From Planctomycetota bacterium (lineage in GTDB: Bacteria; Planctomycetota; Phycisphaerae; Sedimentisphaerales; Anaerohalosphaeraceae): a DNA stretch of 7,034 nucleotides. Under the pieces are notes generated by a model. It worked only from the letters and a program-made list of their open reading frames with translations. It was not told the origin of the DNA and made no database searches. A program made the translations under genes and the position numbers. Shown here in pieces: positions 1-6,183 of the stretch. Each line of letters begins with the position of its first letter. The first letter of the stretch is position 1. The DNA lies in contig JAGHBX010000613.1 of assembly GCA_021160785.1 (NCBI GenBank), positions 1 through 7,034 on the forward strand, read 5' to 3'.

Positions 1-4
1 AATA

Positions 5-71
5 GGGATCAGCCCACCGAAGGCTATCCGCACGAGGCAGGCAGACTCGTAGGGTGGGTTCTTGGCCCACC
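5..71. repeat. Dispersed palindromic repeat pieces, left-edge copy
   Basis: Two pieces here resemble the element found at 4211-4255. Positions 5-20 (GGGATCAGCCCACCGA) match 4231-4246 at 15 of 16 bases, and positions 49-56 (GTAGGGTG) match 4211-4218 exactly. Positions 53-58 (GGTGGG) and 66-71 (CCCACC) form a 6-bp inverted repeat with a 7-nt loop. There is no T-run on either side, so this is not a convincing intrinsic terminator for the leftward gene ending at 122. Short GTAGGGTGGG...CCCACC palindromes are widespread REP-like repeats in many bacterial genomes (general knowledge). I see no further gene in 1-121. Confidence 0.5.
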
Positions 72-121
72 ATGGCCGTTGGCGTGAAAACCAGCAATCC
101 TGGCAGGGTAAACTCTATACT

Positions 122-1192
122 CTACTTCCGTAGCGCAACGGCAAAAGGTCGCCGTACCGGCAATCTCCGCGCCGAAGGTGTGGCGACGGATACGATTCTT
201 CTCTTGCTCCGGCCTATGGGACCCAGCCTCGTCGGCGCCGCTTCTGCCAATGCAGGCGCAGGTGCCTCGACTAACTCTTCAACTGCTGTAGTCTGTGCCG
301 CTCGAGCTGCTTCGATCTCCTCGTCCACGGACGCCAGCGTACTGTCAAGCTCGTCGATCTCTTCGGCGATAGAGGCAAGAAACTCGTCATCCTTTGAATC
401 CACCCCCATGTAATTGTGAACATAGTCGGCGATGTGCTCATAGTCGATCGAGCCGTTGCATTTGGGCTCATACTCGAAGATCGTCTTGCCGTAGCTCGGA
501 GCCTCGGCCAATTTGATATTCCTTCGCACATGCACCGGAATTACCCGGGCCTGGGACCACGGGCTCTCCGTTGCCCTGGCGCTTTCGAGGAAATTCTCAA
601 TGTCGGCCTTGACCTCAGACGATAGTGTAACTCGTGTGTCGAACATGCACAAAAGAATCGCACTGATCTTCAGTTCGGGATTGATCCGCCTGCCAACCAG
701 GCTGACCGTCTGCAGGAGCTTGCCAAAGCCCTGCAACGCAAGAAAGTGCGGCTGCACCGGAATCAAAACCTCCTTGACAGCGGCAAGGGCATTGAGCGTC
801 AGAAGCCCCAACGAAGGCGGGCAATCGATGATCAGGTAGTCGAACGACTCGACCATGGATTCGACCGCTTCACGCAGGATCGTCTCTCGACCGACCACGC
901 TGACCAGTTCGCTTTCGGCACCGACAAGATCGATATTGGCGCTCAGAAGCCAGAGATTGCCCCTGACATTGATCAGCGCCTGCGAAAGATCCGCCGACTT
1001 TATCAGCACATTGTATGCGCCGTTGCCGTCCTTGTCGGCATCGACTCCGAAATGAATCGTAAGATGCGCCTGCGGATCAAGATCGAGCACCGCAACCTTA
1101 AGGCCCTGCATCGCAAGAGCCGCGCTCAGGTTGGCTACAGTCGTCGTCTTTCCCACCCCGCCTTTTTGATTAAGTACAGCAATAGTTCTCAC
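122..1192 (-). CDS. parA: ParA/Soj-type partitioning ATPase with extended C-terminus
   Basis: This is a deviant-Walker P-loop ATPase of the ParA/MinD superfamily. Such proteins dimerise on ATP, bind DNA non-specifically and move chromosome origins or other cargo. From the chosen start the product has 356 residues. Visible motifs are the deviant Walker A KGGVGKTT (10-17, signature Lys10), DLDPQ (37-41), Walker B YLIIDCPP (119-126) and the Soj-typical NIKLAEAPSYGKTIFEY (225-241). The canonical ATPase fold ends near residue 262, as in Soj proteins of about 255 residues. It is followed by an acidic, coiled-coil-like segment (264-310), an Ala/Pro linker and a tail (321-356) with eleven Arg/Lys and no Asp/Glu. 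A TTG start at 1225 is possible, but GTG at 1192 has AAGGG at suitable spacing and begins directly at the family's normal N-terminus. No parB is seen, though it could lie beyond the left edge. The ATPase call is firm; the cargo is unknown. Confidence 0.9.
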   Translation of the reverse strand: MRTIAVLNQKGGVGKTTTVANLSAALAMQGLKVAVLDLDPQAHLTIHFGVDADKDGNGAYNVLIKSADLSQALINVRGNLWLLSANIDLVGAESELVSVVGRETILREAVESMVESFDYLIIDCPPSLGLLTLNALAAVKEVLIPVQPHFLALQGFGKLLQTVSLVGRRINPELKISAILLCMFDTRVTLSSEVKADIENFLESARATESPWSQARVIPVHVRRNIKLAEAPSYGKTIFEYEPKCNGSIDYEHIADYVHNYMGVDSKDDEFLASIAEEIDELDSTLASVDEEIEAARAAQTTAVEELVEAPAPALAEAAPTRLGPIGRSKRRIVSVATPSARRLPVRRPFAVALRK

Positions 1193-1237
1193 CGCTTCAC
1201 CCTTCAAAACTAAACTCCATTTCAAATGCGTATATCC

Positions 1238-1266
1238 GTTATATGGCTCACAGCAAGACTCTTCAA
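1238..1266 (-). promoter_or_regulatory. Candidate sigma-70 promoter of the parA-like gene
   Basis: On the minus strand TTGAAG (1266-1261), a 17-bp spacer and TATAAC (1243-1238) match the -35 and -10 consensus at 4/6 and 5/6 positions. The start point would be near 1231, giving a leader of about 39 nt before the GTG at 1192. The -35 box overlaps the nusB stop codon and is the centre of a small palindrome, AGACT-TGAAG-AGTCT (1256-1270). The 70-nt gap after nusB fits a separate promoter, although read-through from nusB is equally possible. Confidence 0.45.
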
Positions 1267-1682
1267 GTCTGCTCTTGTGTCCTCAGATTTCGCAGGATCG
1301 CGTCTAACACTCCATTGACAAATCTCGGCGACTGCTCGCTGCTGTATTTCTTGGCGATTTCTATTGCCTCGTTGATCACCACCTTACCCGGTATATCCGG
1401 GCAGAACCGAAGCTGGTAAGCCGCTAATCTCAGAATGCTCCGGTCCACCGACGAAAGCCGCGAAAGCTCCCACTTGATCGCGGCGGTCTTTATGAGATCA
1501 TCGCAAACGACCACATTCGCCCAGGCCTGTCGCGACCACTCATCGGCCATGCCGTAAACCGCATCGTCGTCGGCATTCTCCTTCAGGAACAGCCCCAACT
1601 CGTCCAGGAAGTAATCACCTAATACATCCAACTGATAGAGCGCCTGCATCGCAAGTTCCCTGGCTCTGGTTCTCCTGTCCAC
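1263..1682 (-). CDS. nusB: Transcription antitermination factor NusB
   Basis: NusB binds the boxA RNA of rRNA operons together with NusE (ribosomal protein S10) and helps RNA polymerase resist termination. The product has 139 residues, normal for the all-helical family. The N-terminal Arg-rich helix RRTRARELAMQALYQ (3-17) is the classic RNA-binding start. LSSVDRSILRLAAYQL (76-91), VVINEAIEIAKKYS (101-114) and the hallmark FVNGVLDAI (121-129) follow. The start is GTG at 1682, preceded by AGGA at about 8 nt, and no Met codon lies upstream of the conserved N-terminus. The gene begins 28 nt after the glycoside hydrolase stop, so the two are probably co-transcribed. In many bacteria nusB directly follows ribH; here a hydrolase gene separates them. 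Confidence 0.95.
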   Translation of the reverse strand: MDRRTRARELAMQALYQLDVLGDYFLDELGLFLKENADDDAVYGMADEWSRQAWANVVVCDDLIKTAAIKWELSRLSSVDRSILRLAAYQLRFCPDIPGKVVINEAIEIAKKYSSEQSPRFVNGVLDAILRNLRTQEQT

Positions 1683-1710
1683 AGAAGCGTTCCTGAAATT
1701 TCAAAGAATC

Positions 1711-3660
1711 CTATTTCTCGTCCGGCGTCAATTCAAGCAGCCCGTCGAGGACGCCCCTGTCGACCGCCAGTACCGTACCATGTCGAAAGCCATCCGGAAA
1801 GCTCACCTTCTCGGAAATATCCCGCCAATTCTTCAGGTCCTTCGATATCACCGCACCATAGCGATGTTCCCTGTATTTGTCAAAATAAACTATCCAGTCT
1901 TCGCCTATCTTAATTGCCGTCGGCCCTTCCGCCCAGTAGTCGCCCGTGATCGGCTCGGTTGCCTTTGAATAAGGCCCCTCCGCCTTGTCACTAAAGGCCA
2001 TCCGTATATTCTTTTGAGCCGGATCACGAGTCTCGTCTTTGAGAAACATTACATACCGCCCGCCGCTGGCGACAATTGTCGAATCAATAACATTGAACCC
2101 GTCGTCATAGAACAGCTTCATTGGGCTGAATGTCTCAAAATCTTTTGTCGTAACATAGTATATCCGATGGTTGAGCCCGCCGTCGCCGGCCTTCTCCGTC
2201 GCCGGAAACCTCCCCGGGATCGTCGTCGCCCAGAAGATCAGATATTGCCTGTTTGCTTCGTCATAAAAAACCTCCGGCGCCCAGCAGTTGCAAGCCCCCG
2301 CTTCATGCTCCATAACGCCGATATGCTTCTGCTTCGACCAGTGTATCAAATCCCTGGAGTTGGCATAACCGATACCCTTCTCTTTCCAGCTTACCGTCCA
2401 CACCATGTGGAAAAGCCCGTCGACGCCCTTTATGACACACGGATCGCGCATCAGCTTATCGCCGCCTACCGTCGGCTTCAGCAACGATTTGTCCTCGTTT
2501 AGCGATGTCCACTTGAACCCGTCCGTGCTGTAGGCCAGATGCAGCCCATCTTCGCCATTACCCTTGAAATAAGTGAACACATAGCAACCGCCACTTTCGG
2601 CAGCACCAAATGAAAATGCCTTCAACAACTGCATTTCCTTCGTATCATAGGGCTTACCGTCAGGATAGAACACATCATGCTGCCACACTTTCGGCATCGG
2701 AGAACCTTTTTTCGAACCCCAGTGCATATACGTCTGCGTCCTGCCCGCCACCAGCCCCCAGTGATAGCCGCCCACGCGATTGGCGGCAAAAACCGGCAAA
2801 ATCGAAGCAAACGTATTGCCCACCTGACGCCTCAGCCATTCGGTACAAATAATCGGCCTGCCATACTGCCGGCATATCTTTATCTTGGCTTCAATACCCT
2901 CCGGCCCTTCATATCCATGAAACGAAACAACATCCGAAAGCTCCATCAGCCTTTTGGACATGCGACCGTTAAAATTCGACCAGGCCCCGATCGTAACAGG
3001 CTGCAACGGATTGACCTCTCTGGCCCATGCAAAAGCCGCCTCGGCAAGAGGAAGGCTCTTTTCGCCCATGCGCGAATTGCCCGGCTCGTTGTACAGATCC
3101 CATATCAAAATCCGCTTGTCACCGGCAAACGATCCGACAATGTCTTTGACATACTTCTCCAGATCACCCCAAACCGACTTGTCCGTCACCCGCTTCAATC
3201 CCGGGCTCGGAACCCAACCGCTGTTGTGCACACCCGGCACAGGATCGTCCTGTTTGCCCAGATACGGTTCCTTGCCGGCAAAGGAACAGTCGCAAAAGAA
3301 AATCATCATCGTGCTGATGCCGTGTGAATCGGCGATTGAGAGAAACTCCTCGATCCGCTTCTTCAGTCCGTCGGCGTCATCTTTCCAGACGAGATACTGA
3401 ACAAACACCCGAACACTGTTATAGCCCGCCTCCTCCGCCCAGCCCAATTCCTCATCGATAGTCGCCGGATCAAACGTCTCACCCCGCCACATCTCCGTCA
3501 TATTCACCGCGGTTCGCGGCAGATAGTTGCACCCCTTTATGGTGCCGACCCGGCCGTACCAACGCCACGCTTTTTCAGGCGACCACTGCCCAGCACACGC
3601 CGCCGAAGACGACACGACTAATACCGCCACCCCCAACAAGAAAAGCTTCTTCGCATCCAT
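1711..3660 (-). CDS. Secreted bimodular glycoside hydrolase: GH5-like barrel plus GH43-like propeller
   Basis: The 649-residue product starts with a signal peptide: KK at 4-5, a hydrophobic core at 6-16, and probable cleavage after Ala23 (A-C-A). Cys22 gives only a poor lipobox, so secretion is likelier than lipidation. Residues about 36-345 look like a GH5/clan-A TIM barrel, with acid/base Glu192 in DLYNEPGN and nucleophile Glu274 in ICTEW. Residues about 358-640 look like a GH43-type five-bladed propeller, with Asp406 (MRDP), Glu463 (WAPE), Asp526 (IDST), Glu578 (AEGP) and His627 (RHGT) where that family keeps its base, modulator, acid and ion-binding His. Two recurring DG(L/I)..SxDxxxW blade motifs support the propeller. 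Hemicellulose or arabinan-type substrates are plausible but not shown. ATG at 3660 has GAGGG upstream; the ATG at 3711 would give an overlong n-region and lacks a good ribosome site. The gene lies between ribH and nusB. Confidence 0.85.
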   Translation of the reverse strand: MDAKKLFLLGVAVLVVSSSAACAGQWSPEKAWRWYGRVGTIKGCNYLPRTAVNMTEMWRGETFDPATIDEELGWAEEAGYNSVRVFVQYLVWKDDADGLKKRIEEFLSIADSHGISTMMIFFCDCSFAGKEPYLGKQDDPVPGVHNSGWVPSPGLKRVTDKSVWGDLEKYVKDIVGSFAGDKRILIWDLYNEPGNSRMGEKSLPLAEAAFAWAREVNPLQPVTIGAWSNFNGRMSKRLMELSDVVSFHGYEGPEGIEAKIKICRQYGRPIICTEWLRRQVGNTFASILPVFAANRVGGYHWGLVAGRTQTYMHWGSKKGSPMPKVWQHDVFYPDGKPYDTKEMQLLKAFSFGAAESGGCYVFTYFKGNGEDGLHLAYSTDGFKWTSLNEDKSLLKPTVGGDKLMRDPCVIKGVDGLFHMVWTVSWKEKGIGYANSRDLIHWSKQKHIGVMEHEAGACNCWAPEVFYDEANRQYLIFWATTIPGRFPATEKAGDGGLNHRIYYVTTKDFETFSPMKLFYDDGFNVIDSTIVASGGRYVMFLKDETRDPAQKNIRMAFSDKAEGPYSKATEPITGDYWAEGPTAIKIGEDWIVYFDKYREHRYGAVISKDLKNWRDISEKVSFPDGFRHGTVLAVDRGVLDGLLELTPDEK

Positions 3661-3714
3661 ACTGCACCCTCGGCCCCGAGCACCCTTGCTCAAGGCAACA
3701 ACTGCTCTCATAAC
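3661..3714 (-). promoter_or_regulatory. ribH-hydrolase spacer with two small hairpins at the hydrolase RBS
   Basis: The 54-nt spacer carries two perfect short inverted repeats: CCTTG/CAAGG (3684-3688 and 3691-3695) and CTCGG/CCGAG (3669-3673 and 3676-3680). The Shine-Dalgarno GAGGG (3671-3667 on the minus strand) overlaps the arm of the second hairpin, so part of it may be paired. There is no T-run, so these are not terminators. A role in lowering hydrolase translation relative to ribH is an inference. Confidence 0.35.
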
Positions 3715-4179
3715 CTATATCTGATCGAGCAGATTCACCATCTCCATTGCGCTAACGGCGGCGTTGGCGCCGGCGTTGCCCTGTTTCGTACCCGCACGCT
3801 CAATCGCCTGCTCAATCGTCTCACAGGTGACAACGCCGAACAACGCCGGCACACCTGTCTCAAAGTTGATCTGTCCCACACCACGCGAAATCTGCTGGCA
3901 CACATAGTCGAAATGGCTCGTCTGGCCCCGTATCACCGCGCCCAGACAAATCACCGCATCGTATTTGCCGCTTGTGGCAAGTTTCTTCGCCGCCGTCGTT
4001 ATCTCAATCGAGCCAGGCACCCAGACAACCGTAATCTGCTCGTCGGAAGCGCCATGACGCTGAAGGCAGTCCACTGCCCCGCCTAACAGCTTGCTCGTAA
4101 TGAACTCGTTGAATCGGCTCACCACGATGGCATAGTTGCCCTTGCTCGCCGAAATAGCACCCTTTATTTCCTTGATCAT
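3715..4179 (-). CDS. ribH: 6,7-dimethyl-8-ribityllumazine synthase
   Basis: RibH condenses 5-amino-6-ribitylamino-uracil with 3,4-dihydroxy-2-butanone 4-phosphate to make lumazine, the penultimate step of riboflavin synthesis, in the cytoplasm as large icosahedral or pentameric assemblies. The product has 154 residues, the usual length. Visible motifs are SRFNEFIT (21-28, substrate-stacking Phe23), WVPGSIEI (53-60), LGAVIRGQTSHFDYV (79-93, catalytic His89), PALFGVV (111-117) and the phosphate-binding RAGTKQGNAG (128-137). ATG at 4179 was chosen because MIKEIKGAI matches the family N-terminus. The frame is open upstream to 4263, but that part translates a repeat. GCGGAAA lies close upstream as a weak ribosome site. 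No FMN riboswitch motif is visible in the leader. Confidence 0.96.
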   Translation of the reverse strand: MIKEIKGAISASKGNYAIVVSRFNEFITSKLLGGAVDCLQRHGASDEQITVVWVPGSIEITTAAKKLATSGKYDAVICLGAVIRGQTSHFDYVCQQISRGVGQINFETGVPALFGVVTCETIEQAIERAGTKQGNAGANAAVSAMEMVNLLDQI

Positions 4180-4210
4180 AATTTCCGCTCCAATATCATA
4201 TGAGTCCCCT

Positions 4211-4255
4211 GTAGGGTGTCCCGATTCATCGGGATTAGCCCACCGAGAGTCACTC
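4211..4255. repeat. Palindromic dispersed repeat in the ribH leader
   Basis: The core TCCCGAT-TC-ATCGGGA (4219-4234) is a perfect 7-bp inverted repeat. GGTG (4215-4218) and CACC (4241-4244) flank it as outer arms, and a further GAGT-C-ACTC palindrome sits at 4247-4255. Parts match the left-edge copy at 5-71. It lies between the ribH -10 element and the ribH start, so it would be transcribed into the leader. It may be a REP-like insertion rather than a riboflavin-responsive element. Confidence 0.55.
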
Positions 4256-4265
4256 GCCACCAACC

Positions 4266-4294
4266 ATTATAAGACCATAACGCCGCCGCTTCCA
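4266..4294 (-). promoter_or_regulatory. Candidate promoter for ribH-hydrolase-nusB
   Basis: A perfect -10 hexamer TATAAT lies on the minus strand at 4271-4266. At 17 bp spacing the -35 would be TGGAAG (4294-4289), a poor match (3/6). The start would fall near 4259, giving a leader of about 80 nt that contains the palindromic repeat. A weak -35 suggests modest activity or help from an activator. Confidence 0.45.
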
Positions 4295-4489
4295 GAAAAA
4301 CTGCTGCAACCGATCATTTCATCGTTGTCTGATATGCCTAACTTTAGCAATTTTAAGACCTTACGCCCACAATTACCAGCAAAATCTTCTCCCTCCCCAA
4401 AATCGCATTTCGGCTGTGAAAAACGCCTAAGCCATCTGCAATTTCTGACGATAGCTTTCCCGGCAGGGCACGTACCCGCCACACATGGA
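4295..4489. other. Non-coding divergent intergenic region
   Basis: The ribH and TPR start codons are 370 bp apart and the genes diverge. This part has no plausible gene. A weak hairpin with a bulged A is possible at 4462-4480 (GGC-A-GGG / CCC-GCC, 6-nt loop). I looked for a rightward -35/-10 pair for the TPR gene and found none that is convincing. Confidence 0.4.
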
Positions 4490-4549
4490 ATCCTTTGTAG
4501 CGCTAAGGCGCAGGATTAAGTGAACTTTCAGCTACAAAAAGGATCGAAC
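4490..4549 (+). promoter_or_regulatory. Inverted repeat pairing the Shine-Dalgarno of the TPR gene
   Basis: ATCCTTTGTAGC (4490-4501) is complementary to GCTACAAA plus GGAT (4531-4538 and 4541-4544), with two bulged A residues. That gives 12 bp with a 29-nt loop. The 3' arm includes AAGGA (4539-4543), the ribosome site 6 nt before the ATG at 4550. A competing small hairpin, GCGC-TAAG-GCGC (4500-4511), uses two bases of the 5' arm and could act as the alternative fold. The pairing is read directly from the sequence; a switching role is inferred. Confidence 0.5.
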
Positions 4550-5977
4550 ATGTTTTGCGACGCCGACGAATACAGTTCCTGGGACAAGGCCGACCAGATG
4601 GCCGACATGGCTTTCGAATTATACGAAGATGGACAGATTCCCCAGGCCCTTGCCCAACTCGCAGCAGCCATCGAGATCAACCCGAACAACAGCGCATGGC
4701 ACTTCAACATCGCCCTAGCCCTGGACTCAATGGACAACTTCGAACTGGCAATAGAAGCATACCAAAAGGCTCTTGAACTCACCCCGGATGACCCGGAAAC
4801 ACTCAATTGCCTCGCCATAGACTACACCCGCACCGGCGAATACGATCTTGCCCTGGCAACCTTTGACAAAATCCAGGAGATCGCCCCCAACTTCGAACCC
4901 GGTTACTGCAATCGGATAATCACCTACACCGAGATGGATCAGCACGAAAAGGCCGAGCAGATGTTCTACCTCGCCCAGCAGATTAATCCGGATTGCCCCA
5001 TCTGTTTTTACAATGTTGGAAATTCACTCTTTTCCCGACGCCAATACGCCAGGGCTATCTGGTGCTGGGAAAGAACCGCAATGCTCGAACCAACCCACCC
5101 GCAGATCAACTATCGCATCGCACAGGCATACTGGGCAAACGGCGATCTCGACCAGGCCAAAGACTACTTCCTCCGCCATCTACGAAACGGCCCCGGAGAT
5201 GTGGATGTAATTCTCGATTTCGGCATCTTCCTGCTTAAGGTCGGCCAACTCGACGCCGCCAGGGAAAAGTTCAATCGCATTCTTGAACTCCAGCCCGATT
5301 TTACAAACGCTGTATTCTACCTCGGCGAACTGGCGATGATACAGAACCGTTCCGTCGACGCCTCACGACTCTACTGTCGGGCAATCAAAGAAGACCCCGA
5401 CCTTGCAGGACCAAGATACCGACTTGCACAAATTGCCCTCGACGATGGATCCTGCGACGAAGCCAAAAAACTCCTCATGGACGAACTTAAACTCAAAATC
5501 GACGACATTGACGTGCTCCTGTCGATCGCCGTCATGTTCATCCAACTCGGCGAACTCGACCTTGCCATGGACACGCTCCTGGGCATCGTGGACGAAGACA
5601 GGGAGAGCGCAACCGCCTTCTACCACATGGGCATGGTCATGGCCCTGCAGGGCGACCATGAAGGGGCCATGCACTTCTTCGAGCACGCCATGACAATTGA
5701 CGATACCGACCCGAACCTGCTCACCGATGCCGCCCTGATATACCTTTCAAATCGACAGGTAGAACAGGCTCACCGTGCAATCGCCGCCGCAAGAAAACTC
5801 GCCCCCGACAACAAAAACATCACCCGCCTTTGGCGAAGAATACAACTGGCGACAATCGCAGCAAACATCCGCCGATATTTCGCCTCGTCACCGGCCGCAG
5901 TAAAAATCAAGCTCCTCGCAGCAAAACACAACTCCCGCCGTAATAACCTCATCAAAATCCGCAACCTTACCAAATAA
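4550..5977 (+). CDS. TPR-repeat protein, twelve tandem 34-residue repeats and basic tail
   Basis: The 475-residue product is almost entirely tetratricopeptide repeat, a helix-turn-helix scaffold for protein-protein binding. The repeat-end Pro positions fall at 45, 79, 113, 147, 181, 215, 249, 283 and 419, exactly 34 apart or a multiple of it. Residues 317, 351 and 385 hold the same register without Pro. This gives twelve uninterrupted repeats from about 14 to 421, enough for more than one superhelical turn. The repeats are acid-rich, while the last 54 residues (422-475) contain fourteen Lys/Arg and no Asp or Glu. No signal peptide or membrane segment is seen, so it is probably cytoplasmic. 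ATG at 4550 was preferred over GTG at 4520 because AAGGA lies 6 nt upstream. The partner is unknown; the gene stands alone, divergent from ribH. Confidence 0.88.
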   Translation: MFCDADEYSSWDKADQMADMAFELYEDGQIPQALAQLAAAIEINPNNSAWHFNIALALDSMDNFELAIEAYQKALELTPDDPETLNCLAIDYTRTGEYDLALATFDKIQEIAPNFEPGYCNRIITYTEMDQHEKAEQMFYLAQQINPDCPICFYNVGNSLFSRRQYARAIWCWERTAMLEPTHPQINYRIAQAYWANGDLDQAKDYFLRHLRNGPGDVDVILDFGIFLLKVGQLDAAREKFNRILELQPDFTNAVFYLGELAMIQNRSVDASRLYCRAIKEDPDLAGPRYRLAQIALDDGSCDEAKKLLMDELKLKIDDIDVLLSIAVMFIQLGELDLAMDTLLGIVDEDRESATAFYHMGMVMALQGDHEGAMHFFEHAMTIDDTDPNLLTDAALIYLSNRQVEQAHRAIAAARKLAPDNKNITRLWRRIQLATIAANIRRYFASSPAAVKIKLLAAKHNSRRNNLIKIRNLTK

Positions 5978-5992
5978 ACAATACCACCTGAA

Positions 5993-6005
5993 CCCGCAGT
6001 GCGGG
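5993..6005 (+). other. Small hairpin just after the TPR stop codon
   Basis: CCCGC-AGT-GCGGG is a perfect 5-bp stem with a 3-nt loop (6 bp if the outer loop bases pair), 15 nt past the TAA. It lacks a T-run and is more likely an mRNA 3'-end stabiliser than a terminator by itself. Confidence 0.35.
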
Positions 6006-6029
6006 CGATCCCACGTGACCGTCCTCTCC

Positions 6030-6087
6030 GGAAAACCACCGTCTTCGGCGGTTTTCCGCCTCCGCGAGGGCCTCCAGGCCGTTTTTT
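6030..6087 (+). terminator. Tandem terminator-like hairpins downstream of the TPR gene
   Basis: The first hairpin pairs GGAAAACCACCG (6030-6041) with CGGCGGTTTTCC (6046-6057), 11 of 12 bp around a TCTT loop. A second, shorter stem GGCC-TCCA-GGCC (6069-6080) is followed by G and six T (6082-6087), which is the intrinsic-terminator pattern. Together they plausibly end the TPR transcript. The first stem is nearly symmetric and could also work for leftward transcription, although no leftward gene obviously needs it. Confidence 0.6.
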
Positions 6088-6110
6088 GCCTTGTGGGCGC
6101 CATATTTCTT

Positions 6111-6145
6111 GGGTAAAAATACTTATAGAATTAGGTATTTCACCC
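6111..6145. promoter_or_regulatory. Imperfect inverted repeat just upstream of a strong promoter
   Basis: GGGT (6111-6114) plus AAATAC (6117-6122) mirror GTATTT (6135-6140) plus ACCC (6142-6145), with a small internal loop and a 12-nt centre. The right half ends 2 bp before the -35 box at 6148. The placement suits a dimeric regulator binding site, but no cognate regulator is identifiable. Confidence 0.3.
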
Positions 6146-6147
6146 GA

Positions 6148-6177
6148 TTGACACTGAAGGACTTTTTACTGTATATT
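6148..6177 (+). promoter_or_regulatory. Near-consensus sigma-70 promoter of a short transcript
   Basis: TTGACA (6148-6153) is a perfect -35 box. An 18-bp spacer follows, then TATATT (6172-6177), which matches 5 of 6 bases of the -10 consensus. Transcription would begin near 6184. This is the best promoter in the window, and no protein gene follows it. Confidence 0.65.
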
Positions 6178-6183
6178 GTTGAG

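Noticed and set aside
746..1213. 155-codon plus-strand open frame opposite the parA-like gene
   Set aside because: The opposite strand encodes well-conserved Walker motifs; this frame has no independent support.
2014..2502. 162-codon plus-strand open frame
   Set aside because: Also an antisense shadow of the GH43-like module, with no motif or ribosome site.
2677..3327. 216-codon open frame on the plus strand inside the hydrolase gene
   Set aside because: It is antisense to a gene with clear catalytic motifs, has no recognisable domain and is rich in Arg/Pro/His as expected from shadow frames.
3661..3711. 17-codon N-terminal extension of the hydrolase
   Set aside because: It would put a long Arg-rich stretch before the signal peptide and has a poorer ribosome site than the ATG at 3660.
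4180..4263. 28-codon N-terminal extension of ribH
   Set aside because: The extension is translated palindromic repeat; the family N-terminus begins at the ATG at 4179.
4180..4489. FMN (RFN) riboswitch upstream of ribH
   Set aside because: I looked for the conserved RFN element blocks on the minus strand and did not find them.
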